DNA of 64,000 nt from Penelope pileata. Lineage: Eukaryota > Chordata > Aves > Galliformes > Cracidae. A model generated the notes under the pieces. That model searched no databases, was not told the DNA's origin, and saw only the letters and a program-made list of their open reading frames with translations. Below are positions 14,101-27,603 of the stretch, in pieces. The stretch lies in contig WBMW01005037.1 of assembly GCA_013396635.1 (NCBI GenBank), forward strand, positions 1,082,665 to 1,146,664, given 5' to 3'. The number at the start of each line of letters is the position of its first letter. Positions within the stretch are counted from its first letter, which is position 1. The position numbers and the translations under genes were made by a program.

Positions 14101-15713
14101 TGGTATAGTTTCAAAATGAATTTGACGTATCCCTTTCAAACTTTTTTACTTGGCATCTGTTGATGACTTGAAGTTTTGGATGCACAATCTAATCTGCGTT
14201 TTTAGTCTTGGCAAGTGTGGCAAAAGCCAGTGTCCTGCCTCCTCCCAACGCTATTGTGTGCCCTGTGGCTTGATCGTTAATGCAAGCATTTGATTGCTTG
14301 ACTTGCTTTTCTAGATACCATGTTTCTGTTTGATGCCCATTTGATTGGGAGGAACCCTGAACACATCACTGTGTATATGGCTTGTATTTAAAGTATTTGT
14401 GCTCTAGGAACCAAGGTTCAAATGGTCCCGGTGGGACACCTGTAAAACTAGATGAAGTTGCTGTAATCCCAGCCAACACAGGCATTTATTGCTTTGAGCA
14501 CAAAGCTGTGTGGTTTTGACTATGTGCTGCAAAACCTTGCTTGGCGTTAATCTCTGATAGTTGTGAGCTGAGCGTTGTAGCATTGTACCTGTGTAATATT
14601 CTCATAGGCTTTTATGCATCTGTGCATGTAATGAAGTGGTGTACAGCAGAGGCTTTATGAGGGTTGTCTAGACAGGATGATCTTTATCCATAGAGATGAG
14701 TTCCCCTCTACCAATCAAAAAAAGAAAGAAAGATAAACGCTGTGCTTTGCTTAGGAAGTACCGAAGAGTTAATGCCATTCTCATGGTTGATTACTCAACT
14801 GTCAAGGTGATTTTGGGGATAGTATTTAAACAAGACCTAAGTACCAACTGAGAATTAGCCAGCTGATCTTAGTAATTGAGTATTTCATATTCGGATGGGA
14901 ACGGGTATTCACAGTTCTTTTAGGAGAAACAAGTAGTTTTACTTTAAGAGATTCATTTGTATCAATACGTATGTCCTACCATATTTTCTATTGTAGCAGA
15001 GACTAATTCTTTTCAGGCTCAGTGCTGGAAGTTCTGTCCGGTCTGTTCAGCCACCCGGGATGCTCCGGTTTCCTTTCCCATTAGGAAATTGGCTGTAGAG
15101 CCTCCACAAGCTGACACGAATAGCAGAGTGCCATCCATTTTGTCACGCCTCAGGCACAGGGCATTTCTGGATGTGTTGCAAAGCATGGCTGTGATTACGG
15201 GCAAGACACCACAGGGATAATGTCAAGGATAATTCGAGGTCCTCACAAAGGTCTTTAGGGACCCAATTTCTGCAGCTGCCAGAGTGCTCAATGTTACTCC
15301 AAATCTGCGTGTGGCCGCTGGCCGGCCTACAGGAGTGCCCGCTTTCACTCCGCTCTGTATCTGCCTCCCTCATTTACCAACGAGGCTCTGCAGTACTGCA
15401 CTCTATTTCTTTCTACTCAGAGGAGAGAGAAACCAATGTGTGATGAATGAGCTAATGAGCAGCTGGGTTCATCCCTGCTCGTCCCTCACCGAGTCACCTC
15501 AGTGCAGGGTGAACAAGCAGCCTCCATCTTGAGCATGGGCATCATGTGCCACGTCTAGAGGCCCAATGAACCCGTCCTTCATGAAGGAGGTCTATGATTT
15601 AGTTTGCCTTGCTCTAATTAATACTGCCTGATGCTCCTGGTTTGGGAAGGACAAGGGAAATGAACTGCTTCTCCTTTCTCTTAAGAAAAACTGTGAAATA
15701 CTTGAACTCAGGC
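8136..15713. other. Unique non-coding DNA with a mild CpG patch near 15.0-15.4 kb
   Basis: No gene is recognised. The stretch contains A-runs at 9076-9087, 12254-12266 and 12680-12692, and a perfect-arm hairpin at 10097-10128. At about 15036-15390, CpG dinucleotides are clearly more frequent than in the flanks (I count about a dozen), but there is no recognisable exon or promoter motif. Open frames on both strands of that patch overlap one another and look random. Confidence 0.5.
10097..10128. repeat. Perfect 12-bp inverted repeat with 8-nt loop
   Basis: The arm 'taagacttttcc' (10097-10108) is matched exactly by its reverse complement at 10117-10128, around the 8-nt loop 'atttactg'. It is too short for a microRNA precursor, and nothing pairs beyond the 12 bp. 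There is no terminator role to assign in vertebrate DNA. Confidence 0.9.
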
Positions 15714-15734
15714 TTTTTTTTTTTTTTTTTTTTT
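15714..15734. repeat. T21 homopolymer
   Basis: This is an uninterrupted run of 21 T residues, the longest homopolymer I found in the window. No retroelement body adjoins it on either side, so it is not clearly the A-tail of a minus-strand insertion. It is likely to be length-variable. Confidence 0.95.
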
Positions 15735-18700
15735 CATCTCCCCGTGAAATGCCTCAGGGCAAGGTTAAAGCAATTGTATGTTATGTTTCCCTGCTATACA
15801 AAGTCCCATTATAATTTGGCTCGTTTCTGTAGCTTTTATCTCTCGGGGATCTGTTGGAGCTGCTATTGTGGAATGTCAATGTGCTATTAGAAAAGGGATC
15901 TGCTCTCTGTGTGAGTTTGTCATGAGGACATTTTCCAAAGTCTAGTGCTAAAAGCTGCTGTGGTTTTGTGACTGACAGATGGGTTTTCACCCCCTTGTTG
16001 CCTTCTTTTTAAATGGGACATTGAAAAATTAATATTTCTTGAGGCAACAAAAGAATTTCATGTAGTAGAGGTAGAAAATTGTGGTCTTACAACTGTCAAG
16101 TACTTGGACAGCAGGTGACACTGATGCCCAATTGATACTGCAGCTTTTCACTCATCCCTCCTAGCCTCATTTATCTTCCTACCTGTAAACTGTGGCCAGC
16201 CTGACCCATTCCTGACCATAAGTCTTTATCTGATTCAGGGATAAATTTAGCAGTCATTACATGTAAGATGTAAATGTAAAGCTCCTTGAAATACAGCTGA
16301 ATACAGTGAAATGCAGCTGAGCTCATTTATTACCTTCCTCAGAAGAAAGGGGCCCCTTTTTTAGATTTTGTCCCAGTTTGGTACATGCAAACATTTGTCC
16401 TTTTTGGGAGTGAAGATCTTCCAAGATGGACACAAATCCCAAGCGCTTTTTTCTAGGTGGATATTAAATATTTATTGTTACAAAATGTGAATGTAAGGGG
16501 TTAGATTTTAAACTACTGTTGTTCTGTCACTGCAACTTCAGAGAATGGCTTACTTTGTGCTTTGTTTCCTGGCAGGGTCATATTTTCCTATATAATCCAT
16601 ACATATCTATATGTCCTTATTGTTTGAATTGTGTTCCACCACCATTCAGACATGGGAGCAGTTAATATGGATCATTCCTCTTGACCCCAGCCTTATTTCT
16701 GTCCCCATCAATTCATTTTAAAGATGATTCCCCTTTTATAGGCTGTGAATGAGATGTCTGAAAGTTTTACCTTCCCCTGTGCTTTAATCTCCTATTTCAG
16801 ACGCCAGAACACCTTAATGGCTGTATCACATGCTGTTTTGCACTTGTGTGGGCTGTGTGATTTAATGGAAGGACAGCTTGAAAAATACAAGGTGCAAACA
16901 GTGGCTTTAGTCATTACTCCAATCAGTGGGAGTTTATTCTCTGGGTATTCTGCTCTCCTGACCTATTTTATCCCAGCAGCTAGAAACAGTCTGACTTTCT
17001 TAAAATCCATTATCCAATTCATTGCAGTTGTTAAAAACGATTGTATGTTTTAAGGTGTACAGACAGCAACATTGCCTAGAAAACTCCCTTTTAGTAAAAA
17101 TGAGATAATCTGAGAAAATAAGATGCACTAAAAATTTAAAATGTAGCTAGTATTTTCCATATTGTACATACAGAAAGTATTATGAGCATTTGCTAGGGGA
17201 TTGTCTTTCACATACAGCTGATTTGCTGTGTGTGCTCTGACTGCGAAAACTCCCCCATCCCTCCCTGTGTAACTTTGCCTTACCGCTTTAGCAATCCACC
17301 TCAAATGGTTGAACATTCCTCTCATCTCATGGGTAATCCTGGATGCTGCACACCAATTCTTACGCAAGTTTGCAGTCTGACAAGACTGAGTCAGGCTGGG
17401 CACCTTTGAGAGGAGGTGTTCAGCACCACTGGTGCTGCTGTTGGACTGTAAACTCCGCTCAGATGTTTATCGCCCCTGTTTGAGACTGAGCCTGCTGCGT
17501 TCCACACAGCTCCTTTTCCTGCTGGGGTTTGTCTCAATAAAGCATCATGCACAGCAGCTTCTCTGCTGGACAAGGATGTGTTTGTGTTTTCACTTCTGAG
17601 TCTGTGGTCGAGCTCCATTGAAGAAGAAAAATCTTGGATGTGGCACTGCAGTTGTTCTTATAAACAGCAGAGATCTGGGTCTTGATCTGACACAAGTGCC
17701 AGTGGGGCAGGCTTCTAAGAGGAGACAACTACCGAAGCCAATCAAAGTCTTAAAATGAAATTGAGGGGAAAAAGTCATTTTTTGTTTTTGAAAATTTTCA
17801 CCTGGTTCCAGTCTCCACTTCCTCTATCTATACATTTAGTAGCTCTGTATAGTATATCAGACTGTTCCTTAGGGATGCGAGGGCTGTTCCTAATGAATTA
17901 CAGACCCGCTAGGCCTGCTGGTTTCTGTTTAATTTGTTTTTCTTTTATAAGGCGAATTTCATTTGGTTTTGTGCAGGGTAGTGGGTGGAATTATTTTTTT
18001 TTTCCAGTGTGCAGAGAGCATTATTTTATAAACTCTCTAAGAGGATTGGAGTATCAAAGCTCTGGATAAATCTTGCATTTGAATTTTTGCAACTTCTTCA
18101 CAAATATCATTATTCATTTTCACCTTTATGGGTGTTGCTTTCTGTATGAAATGTAGAATAACCAGCTGCTAAGTGAGTTTCAAATGGAGCTTTTCATTTT
18201 CTTCTGAGGAAAGAACATGAGCTGCGGTGGTAATAGATCGTATCTATCGACAAATCTATTTTTTATGACTGGCATTTTGATGGCAGGTGCCACATTCATG
18301 TAAAAGCAAGGGTACACATTTCAGATAATTAGATCAGAGATTTTTGAATGTTTGTACTAAACTAACTTCTCCATAGGCAGAGATGAAGAGAGGTGTGTTG
18401 TAGATTTTCTGCTGGAGATCCACTCAAGTAGGTACAAACGTTGCCAAAGTCAATAGGATTCATTAGGAAGGTGGATGGAGATAGATGTGGAACAGATGAT
18501 CTGAGCCAGTGACTGTCTTGAAAGCAAATCCACACAACTCCCACTGACTTCACCATCAAGGTAGATTTCATTGGGCACCTGGCAGCTGTTGCAGCCCGAA
18601 TGGTAACCGGCTTTTGCAAATATTTGTCCCACTGGTTATACCATAAACCCATTGAGTCACTTGATGCTCTTCCTATGTCTGGTCAGCCATCCCCAGAGCA

Positions 18701-21700
18701 CTTGGGATTCCCAGCTTTTTGTGTTTTCACTGAGGGACAGAGCAGGTACAGTGGTTGTGGATCCCCTGTAGTGCAGCACAAAAGGATGAGCATGGAGATG
18801 GGTCTGTAGGAGGATGTACAGGCTGGAGGCACTGACAGCGAGTGGATAGCTGTCATCTTCTGAGAATAAAGGCTGAGATATACTTGTTACAAGTATGGCA
18901 AGGTTTTAAAAGTTGCTTGAGTTCAAACCACAAACAAGTTTTTTCTAGATGATACCATTCTGCGCGTGTGTCCATCTGTAATTTATTCATTGTAATGTGT
19001 TTTTTTATTTGCAAAATAATGAAAAATATTATTGCCTGGGTTGAAAATTAAATTTCTGATGAGATACACAGAAGCAGTAAAGAAAAAGAACAGAAAAAGG
19101 ATTCTTCCATGATAATTAAAAATTATAAAGTCATTACTTAAACTTGCTTTCTGAATTACAGAAAGAATTAAACTGCTTGTTTCAGTGCAGAATCCTTGTA
19201 GCATTCCTTCATTAAAATTCTACATTGTCAAAACGGATAAAAATGCATATACAATGACTAATTTTCTTCAAACCTTGCCTCTGGTTTGGGCCTTATCTCT
19301 CTTCACAACAAAGCTCACCTTGAAGGGACTGAATATAATGATATATATTTGCTGATCTGGAAAAAGAAAAAAAGAAGCGTCTACTTTTTGCAATCTATTC
19401 TTTCCCCTCTAGATACTGAGAAGGAAAAGACCTGTGGGGTACTAAAGCTCTCGTGTACCATAAAGTGGTATTATAATGAAAAGTATTACTTTTTATGGCA
19501 TCTCTACAGTATTAGGGAAAGGCATTTTTCTATAAATGTTAATCTTTAATCTTTATAAATTGCACTCTGCAAGACTAGAAGGTCTGTAAAGCATTTGTCC
19601 CGAAGGCTTAGAAGGATAAAAATAGTATTGGATTTTTATTTTATTTTATTTTTTAACTTAGAAATATTAGCTTGTTTGGAGGAGAAATGCATGAGAGCAA
19701 TGTAACTCATTTGGTTTCCCTGCTGGGTGGCACTTCCACAGCTGTTCAGCTTTACATATCTACTTAAGTTCAGTTGATGTCACTGAGACTTGAGTCTGTG
19801 CTTAAATTCTATCCTGAATAGGAAGATTAATGAATGGAAGCCACAAATACTGAGCCCTTCCCCCAGATTTCTCCAAGCCAACTAACTGACATAAGAGAGC
19901 TCTTTCCAAGCAATAGCAGAAGTAAACAGATTTGGCAAATAGTTCAGACCGTTTAATACGTTTTCTGCCTTCAAGGTTCTTCATTCCATTTTTTTCTACA
20001 TTTTATGCAGTACCTCATAACGCTAAGCCATGGCTTTTGGTGCTGCTTCTGAGCATGCAGAATTTCACTGTTGGGACAAGACTTCCAGAGGTGGAACTGC
20101 TATTTCATAATGACTGATCTAAATTGTCCTCTGAATTGGAACTTTACCTATTTAAGTTTTACTTGGAGAATGAGTTGGCTGATATACACGGATTTCTTAA
20201 AGTTTGGACTTTGGGCTCACTATACCAGCTAGTGAACAAGGAGTTAATAAACCTCAGTCTGGGAGTATTAATAAATCATTGCTGAAAGTTGTGATAGTTA
20301 TCAGCAACTTTCATTTTTGTTAAACTTTTCAAAAAATGTTTAGCTGTTCTGAAAAACATCCATGAATGGTATATTAATTCTTGATATCTGATTATCAATG
20401 AAGCCTTAATAGAAAAAGTGTTTATGCTATGTAATCTATGTAATTATAATCTAAAATGAGAGTTTCTCCAATGCAATTTCATCATCTAAAAAGCAAACGT
20501 TTTCCAGAAGTTTTAGCTCTGTCTGACGTTCTTGGGTTCTTTGTTTGTTTTCTTTTTTCTCTCTAGGTAAGTGTCTCCATTCTTAACCAGCTGGAAATTT
20601 CTCTAACTGCTGGGAAGCCGGATGCCTATTGAACAAGTAAAGCTCCTATGTCCTGCGGGTTTGGTAAAGCCTGTCACAAATTGACAATGTTTTCTGAGTT
20701 TGCAAGAATGCTTTTATCTGCTTGTAATTTTTATGCATGACCAATGGGTGTTGGTGGACTCCTGATGGAGGAGCTGGGCTCGTGTGCAAAATGGATTTTT
20801 ACTGTAGATTCAAGCTGGTTTCCCAATTCTGTGCTCTCTGCAAGGCTGTCCCATTGCTCACAAGAAAGGGTCTCCATGCCCATATCTCAGAAAGCTAAAG
20901 AAGCAGTGAGATAGAATCCTTTTCTTCCTTCTATTGAGAGACCCAGTTAAAAGCAGTAGTTGTAAGATGGCTTTCTCTGGATGATGTTTCCACCAGATAC
21001 AGAAACACAGCTTCCTTTTCTTGCTCTTTCTTTTTTTTTTTTTCCTCTTAAGTAGAGGCTTATACCGGCTTATACAGTTGCCACGATGACTACAAAGTCG
21101 CTTTAACTGTTAATTGTGTGCAGACAGGCTGAAACAATAGCATTAAACGATGTGTTCAATACTTGTTCATCTCAATGAATCCTTGACAATGCCACAAAAA
21201 TAGTGTCCGTATCTATAATTTTAACCTCCACAGGTTTTTAAGCCATGGAAGGAGGATTAGGGGCTGTCACACTGTTTTGTTGTGCACAGACAGCCTTGCA
21301 AAGCACTGGGTTTTGGTGTTAGTAGTGACAGAGATTGATGTTTGGGTGGTGCACGGGTGTCTCGCTTCCCTGAAATTCAACCCATCCCAAAAGCACCCTG
21401 AGACAGCAGGGCCTGGCTAGCAAGGAAAAAAGTATCTTGTGGTGGTCTGGAGGCGATTCTCTCTCCAGATCTGGGAGGACATCCCCCCTTTTTCTTTCCC
21501 CTGAGACAGATCTGTTTAATGCATCCCTTGTCTCAAAAGTGTAAAGACCTGGTGCTCTGGGCTCAATTCTGAACCCAAATCTGTGATGTTTTGGACAAAT
21601 CCAGAAACACTTTCTATTATTTTCGGATTTAGTTAAAGGCCAAACTACATTTTACTTCAAGATCAAAATAATGAGGGAAAAATTAGGGGGAAAGAAGAGG

Positions 21701-23273
21701 GTTTAGTTTTGTTTTACATAAGGTTGCCAGGTAAATACACTTGTTCTATGCAGATGTAAACTGTAATTGTGGCATTATGGTATATGTATTGGAATAATGA
21801 CCTGAATTGATACTACAAATATAATTACATTGATTCTTTACTGATGGCTATAAACAGTGACATTTCCCTTGATCTCAGAATGGAGTTGGTTATAAAACAC
21901 ATGCTCCACTTTTATATTCACACATTGCATTCTCATCACTTTTGTCTCTTACTCCCCAAGGGCTTGATTTAGAAGAAGTGTCTGATTTAATGGAAAAAAT
22001 GATGAAACAACACAGGCAGCAGTTCAGAGCATTTCTAATGTAAAAGAAGGTGCTTCCTTTTGGTTATGTTTCTCAGAATTTGTTACTCATATTTTACTTC
22101 TTGCTTAAGAAATATAGGATGCGAGGCTATTTTCACTTTTTAAATTATTTTAAATGTATATCTGCTTTGATATTATCTCTGAATGACTATTACTGATGTA
22201 AGAGTCATTGCACTGATCTGATTTAACAAATCATGCTCTAAAGTTCTCATCAGGCTACCAGACTGGAAAGAGCTTTTATTTGAAAGGGCAGAAATTAGAC
22301 ATGGGATCCCTTGGACGCTGCAGTTTTTACTAGTGGCAAATATGTATGTCACAAAAATAAGAACTAAGCACTAGCAGAATCTGTTGGAATTACTGCTTCT
22401 AAATTAACCTCACAGCTTCGTTTTGCAGCACTGCAAGGCTGGTAGGTGTCTGTGTGCAAGATCTTAGCTTTTCCAGAAATCTTTTCTTTTTTTCTTTAAA
22501 TGATAGGTATTACTTTTATAATGAAGTGGAGAACCAGAGTACAGGGATTTCAGCTACACAGAGAATATAGTGAAATGGACCATCCTTCTAAGCCTCGTAG
22601 TGTAACAGGACTTTATCTCACATCCTTGGTGTTTCTGTGCAACAAGTTAATCATGAAAATAGTTTTTCTCCTGTATAAAAAACCCTGTGCAACTAGCAAA
22701 AATGTCAAGTCTGTGAAACAACCAAGTCACAGAAATATTAGTCTGACAGTAAACCACAGCTTAATGGGAGCTATGCATTACTACCTTAGCTGCTTGTAAT
22801 ACCAAGACTATTATTAAATACAGAATACTTTTTATTATTTTACCTTTGGATGTAAAACTTGATTTTTGTGATTTAGTTTTATTGCCATACGTGAACCAAT
22901 TGAAAAATAAAATTGACAGCTATCCACTTAGAAAATAAGTACTTCTGCTTACCCAGACACTGGGGAAAAAAATAACAAAAAACATTTACAGAACTCTAGC
23001 AATATTCCCACATTTGTTGTGGCCCTTTTTGCTGACAGACATGGAAAGAGGCTTTGCTAAGAACAGTCTGCATTCATCAGAAGTGATGTGCAAATGCCTC
23101 GAACTTCTATGCCAGAGCAGTTTGTCCTAGGCAAGAGGTCCTGCAGAAAACCTTCCAGCTCCTGCCTGGTGTTCTTTCAGTTAGATATCAAGAGAAAATG
23201 CTCACAAATAAGTATTTTAAAACTGTAGATTTTGTTGAAGGATGTTTTTCCTTCTTTTTACTTTTCTCATTCC
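15735..23273. other. Unique AT-rich non-coding DNA
   Basis: I recognise no gene, CR1 or structured RNA here. Small items are three degenerate 10-mers in tandem at 16291-16320, a 17-bp odd palindrome centred on 17429, an (ATTTT) tract at 19632-19654, a 10-bp tandem duplication of 'ggcttatacc' at 21057-21076, and a pyrimidine run containing T13 at 21024-21049. On the minus strand, two AATAAA-type hexamers lie near 22830 and 22880, downstream of the candidate reading frame at 23274-23483. Confidence 0.5.
19632..19654. repeat. (ATTTT)n short tandem repeat
   Basis: About four imperfect units of A followed by four or five T residues. It is a pentanucleotide microsatellite with no associated feature. 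Confidence 0.85.
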
Positions 23274-23483
23274 TTAGTTTGAGCTGTCGGATTGTGGCTG
23301 TGTCTCTGGGAACAGCTCCTGATTTCTCTGTATCATTGTCAGAATCATCAACCTGAGGAGATTGTGAAATGAGACCAAAGTAATTGTAACTGCGATTGCT
23401 AAATATACCGTCAGGGCTAAGATTATAAGTGTGATTGTTCCGGCAGAACGCTGTGATCGAGCCACCGTGTTGTTTATCCTTAT
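23274..23483 (-). other. Candidate terminal exon: small single-pass membrane-type frame
   Basis: On the minus strand an open frame of about 66 codons runs from just after a TAA at 23484-23486 to a TAA at 23274-23276. It encodes a short polar segment with an N-N-T glycosylation-type triplet. A hydrophobic stretch of roughly 25 residues follows (TITLIILALTVYLAIAV and on), then a polar tail QRNQELFPETQPQSDSSN. There is no ATG before the hydrophobic segment, because the apparent start is GTG, so it could only be coding as a spliced 3' exon. A weak acceptor-like site (pyrimidines then AAATAAG) would place the exon start near 23478. Minus-strand AATAAA-type hexamers lie about 400 bp downstream. I do not recognise the protein. 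Hydrophobic frames of this size also arise by chance. Confidence 0.15.
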
Positions 23484-23486
23484 TTA

Positions 23487-26400
23487 AAGAGGAGTTTTCT
23501 GGAATCTTATTTTAGTAGGCTACAAAAGGAGTGATTATAATGCCTTGTTTAAGGAGACAAATGCTTCTGACTGCTTAAACACAGAACGGCTTCCCGTATG
23601 GCTCTTAAAGAAGCATTAAGTCAAGACAGTTTTCAATCACAACAGGAAAAAACGCCAGGTAATGTCAGCAAAAATAATTATTGTAAAGATTTCCTCTGTG
23701 CAAGAGCTGCCCATTTGGCTTTCCAGACACAAAACCAATAAAGCTGATGTTTGTGTGATTTTCCTGTGTTCACCTGTACATAAAGAAGTGAAAATAAGGA
23801 AAGGTTATGGGTTTTTTTGTTTTTCTTTTTTACCATAAAATCTGGAATAGTGTTTGCCAGTGCCTCTCATTAGGAGATTGCAGAGTAAAGCAGAGCTGCC
23901 TTGATTATAATAACCATCTTTCAGATAACGCAGCATTACATTAGCACTTTGCAGTTCTGGTTTGTAAGGAGATTTGCTCTATTTTCACTTTCCAGCAGAA
24001 TCCAGATGAAAGTGGCTTATACTTTTGACCGTAATGAAGGAATTCCACCCAATCTCATTTTTCAGAGTCAACTGCTACTTTTAGAAAGCATTAGCTGGTT
24101 TTTGGGCAGATGTTGTTGGTAACTGACACTGTCAAGGACCTTTCCCCTCTAGAAGGTTGGAATTCTTTGTGTTTAGCAAGTACACTGGGCTAAGTTTGCT
24201 GAGCTTCTGGAGATGTCTTGCTGCAGAGGAGCACCGTGTGCTCTTCAGGTGCAGATGTTCCCTGAGATCTTTCATTGTCATTTGGCTGAGACCCACATCC
24301 CGCTGTGCACTATTTCTGTAATTTTTTGTAAACAACTAAAGAGCATTTCAGGATTTCAATCGTTTTCTGAGTGCACTTGCAGAAGTGTTCAAAGCTGTGA
24401 TTGTTCTTTTCTTGGAAGTTTGGGCATGTTCCAAATCCGTATGCTTTTCCTCTGCTTGTTTTTGTTTCGGGTAATGGTGCCTGTGGTTGTTGAGGCTCCA
24501 CCAGGGCTCAGCTCAGTGTGATATCACTGGAGTGATTCTGCAGCTCCCGTGGTGGGAAAGTGAGGGTTTCTCTCTGCACTGATCCAAGTATGATGCATTA
24601 CAGCTCCTAGAAGCAGAAATGAGTCTCTTCAGATCCAGCTCTGGTAGCCCATTTTCAGTGTTCCTAGATGCCCATTTCAATGGGCCATGAGGGCTGGCAC
24701 CAGAGTGGTGTTTGGCTGTGTAGTACCAAACACCTCATAAACACGCTGAGGTTTGAATGTAGCATAAATCAGCCACAACTAAATGCCCTTCACAGTCCTG
24801 GCTGAACCTCTGAACACACAGCAAAACTCACTTTGACAGGAGGAAAATTTACCTCCAGGTGAGCCCCATGCATATTGCTGAGCACCCCTTTGAAATACCA
24901 CTGAGTGTAAGCACACTTGGAAACTAATAGGTGCACGTGTATTCAGTTATTATGCAGCAATGGATAAAGAGAGATCAACCTCTTTCAGTACAATGCTCGT
25001 AAATTGTGAGGGGAAATGTATATTCTGATTTTCTTTTTCCATGTATAGCACTGACTTGTGCTCTGATTGCAGTACAGGAAAATGCTACTCTCACTTTAAA
25101 TACCTGGGGCAATCATCACTGGGGTTTTAATACTGCCTGCTATATTACTTCACTGTGATTATCTTGGTGATATATTCCATAACCTTTGGGCTATTCTTTG
25201 AAATGTATTTCCATTTTAAAAGTATAATGCTATGACCATACTAAGAGGAAAATTATCGAGTTCAAAAGTCAGTAATGCTAAATATCTTTAATGGCACATA
25301 TAACACTGTGCTGTCACGTTTTGCAAAATGTGCATTAGACAGGCATCTCCTGAATTGGATAGACCCTGTTTGTAGAAATATTGCCCTTACACTAGCGTCC
25401 ATGAAAGGAGCTGTATAGGTAGCTATTTGAATTAGCTGATCAGAAAGCACCAGGAGCACACTTGGTTATTTAAAGCATATATATGTATAAATTGTGTCAA
25501 ATATGCTTTTCAATCACATCAGCACTCATGAGGCTAGCCAGCTGATTTATCTGTTGGAAATATTCAGCCCTTTCAGTATTCACGGAATACATTTCTTAGT
25601 AAATTGTTACACACGCATACACCTATGTTAAAGAACACCATATCGGTAGCAGAACTGAGCACACAAACCTTCAGAAATCCTCAAAGAGTCTTTGCTACCT
25701 TTAATTGCATCTGTGTGCATCTGCATTACAATAATTTCTTTATATGGTCTCATGCTATTTTTGCACAGGACCTGGCCTGATTCAGTGCACAGAAAGTGGG
25801 ATGCTCAGTTAATGAGAGGCTGTTCAACACGGTGTTTTCTTTTCATTAATCAATGTGTCCCCTATGCCTTATTTCTGCTCATAATTCAAACCAGGTTCTG
25901 AAGACGGAATTATTAATTTCCTTCTGGGCTCCTCTATAATGCTCATCATTTTAGTGTTTGACTGGTTCATAAGCACTTGGGAATTTTTTTTCTTGAATTA
26001 AAACTCCTTGTGAGGTAAGGGAGTTCCAGTTCTTCCCCGAGTCATAGGATTGAATTGATCAACAAGAGATTAAGGTCAAAGCTACCCATTAATTTTAGGT
26101 GTCCAATCTGAGATACCTTGGACCTGGTTTGCTTTTTTCAGGCTACTTAGACATGTACAGCACTTCACACCAGCAAATTGTGGCTCCCACTGAGTCCATT
26201 TGCAGCTGTGAATATTTAGCCCCTGCACTTAAGGTAATGAAATCACAGACAGCAGCAGAGGGATTGAATTCCTCCGTGCAGGCAGGTGCTGATGGGGGTG
26301 AGGAAGGGCTGTGCTGGCAGGGGCTTTGCAGATACATGTTGCAGACCTTCTGATTGAGTGTTGGAATCTTTAACCACACCATCCTGCACACACATTTATT

Positions 26401-27603
26401 TCTTCCATCTCTCTCCTAGACCTGCGGCCATGCTTCCTCATCTCAGCCACGTCCTTCCCACCTCAGGGCTCCCTTTCTGCCTTTCTTTGCATGACTTCTT
26501 GCCTTGCCCTGACCCATTTCATCTTTCATGCCAGTCACCTGTTTTCCTCAGGAGCCATGACCTGTGACATATGAAATATTGGACAGTTAAGTACAAATAA
26601 GCTTTTTTTGCTATTTGTGTGGGAGCACAGATTACAGTTTTCACAGAACTAGAAAAGGGCTTATCTCGTGATCTAAGCCTGCTCTGTTCAATTGTCTGCC
26701 ACTAATCAAAACCATGCAGATACTAAGTCTTTTCAAATACAAGATTGCCAGATTTTTTTAATGCATTCAAACATTTAATTTACCCTGACCTTGAAGCCAA
26801 CTGGCCTGTTGTAGCTCCAGTTTTCAGCCTGGGGCAACCACTTGGCAAAAGCTCATCCTGGCCAACCAAGTGGTTCTATGGCTAAAAATGGCTGAGAAAT
26901 GGGGTATTAGAGTAGTCTTTCTACTCTGCTTTTGCCTTGCCACTCCACTCTCTTTGCCTTAACGCCAGCCAACTTGTAATGTATCTGAAATGCAGCACAT
27001 GCATGAGACATGAAGTAGAGCTTTGGTTTGTAGTAACATTTCTTTCTTTTAATGATTCATATAGTACAAAAAAGCACTCTAACATCGCTTTGGTAAACTA
27101 TGAGAGCAGATGTTCAGTATACATTGTTTTGTATGAAAATTAATATAATTGTCTGTTCTTTCATATGTCTTTGAGAAAGAAGTTGTTGTGTTTGCTGTCA
27201 GAATGACAATATTGGTTGGTTATCATGGGGGTTCCAGCTGGTGGAGAGCTGTGTCACTACCTGGAAACACAGCCCAGCAAAAAATGCCAGTTTCTGTTTC
27301 CCATTTTAATGGAAAACATGTTTGCTTTCTCACACCTATCTTGCTTTTATTAAATAAGTGAGACAGTCACACCTGCAGTAGATTAGAATTGATCGTACTC
27401 GATTCATACGCTGCTGTGAACCCTTGTGGCATCATTATTTCATGAACTTCTCTACGTTCTCTGTGATGCATTATTACTGGTTTTTAAGGAACACCTGTAG
27501 CATTCATTTTTCTTACATGCCTGACAATACAGCACTACAAAGAATTCGAAAGATGAACAAGGCAGCAAATCACTGTAAAAAGGAAAAGGTCCTTCCCCAA
27601 GAG
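23487..27603. other. Unique non-coding DNA
   Basis: No gene, repeat element or RNA is recognised. The short frames are unrelated to each other. Slightly richer composition occurs around 24200-24900 and 26260-26570, but no CR1 or exon signature is visible there. Confidence 0.5.

Noticed and set aside
15619..15630. 12-nt match to the 5' part of the miR-200b/c family, also found at 25128-25139
   Set aside because: Neither site has a complementary arm within hairpin distance, so they are chance words.
16291..16320. Three tandem degenerate 10-mers
   Set aside because: Too few and too diverged to call a tandem repeat array or a regulatory cluster.
17421..17437. RE1/NRSF-like left half-site 'ttcagcacc' overlapping a 17-bp odd palindrome
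   Set aside because: The right half of the RE1 motif is absent. The palindrome is short enough to be chance in C/A/G/T-mixed DNA.
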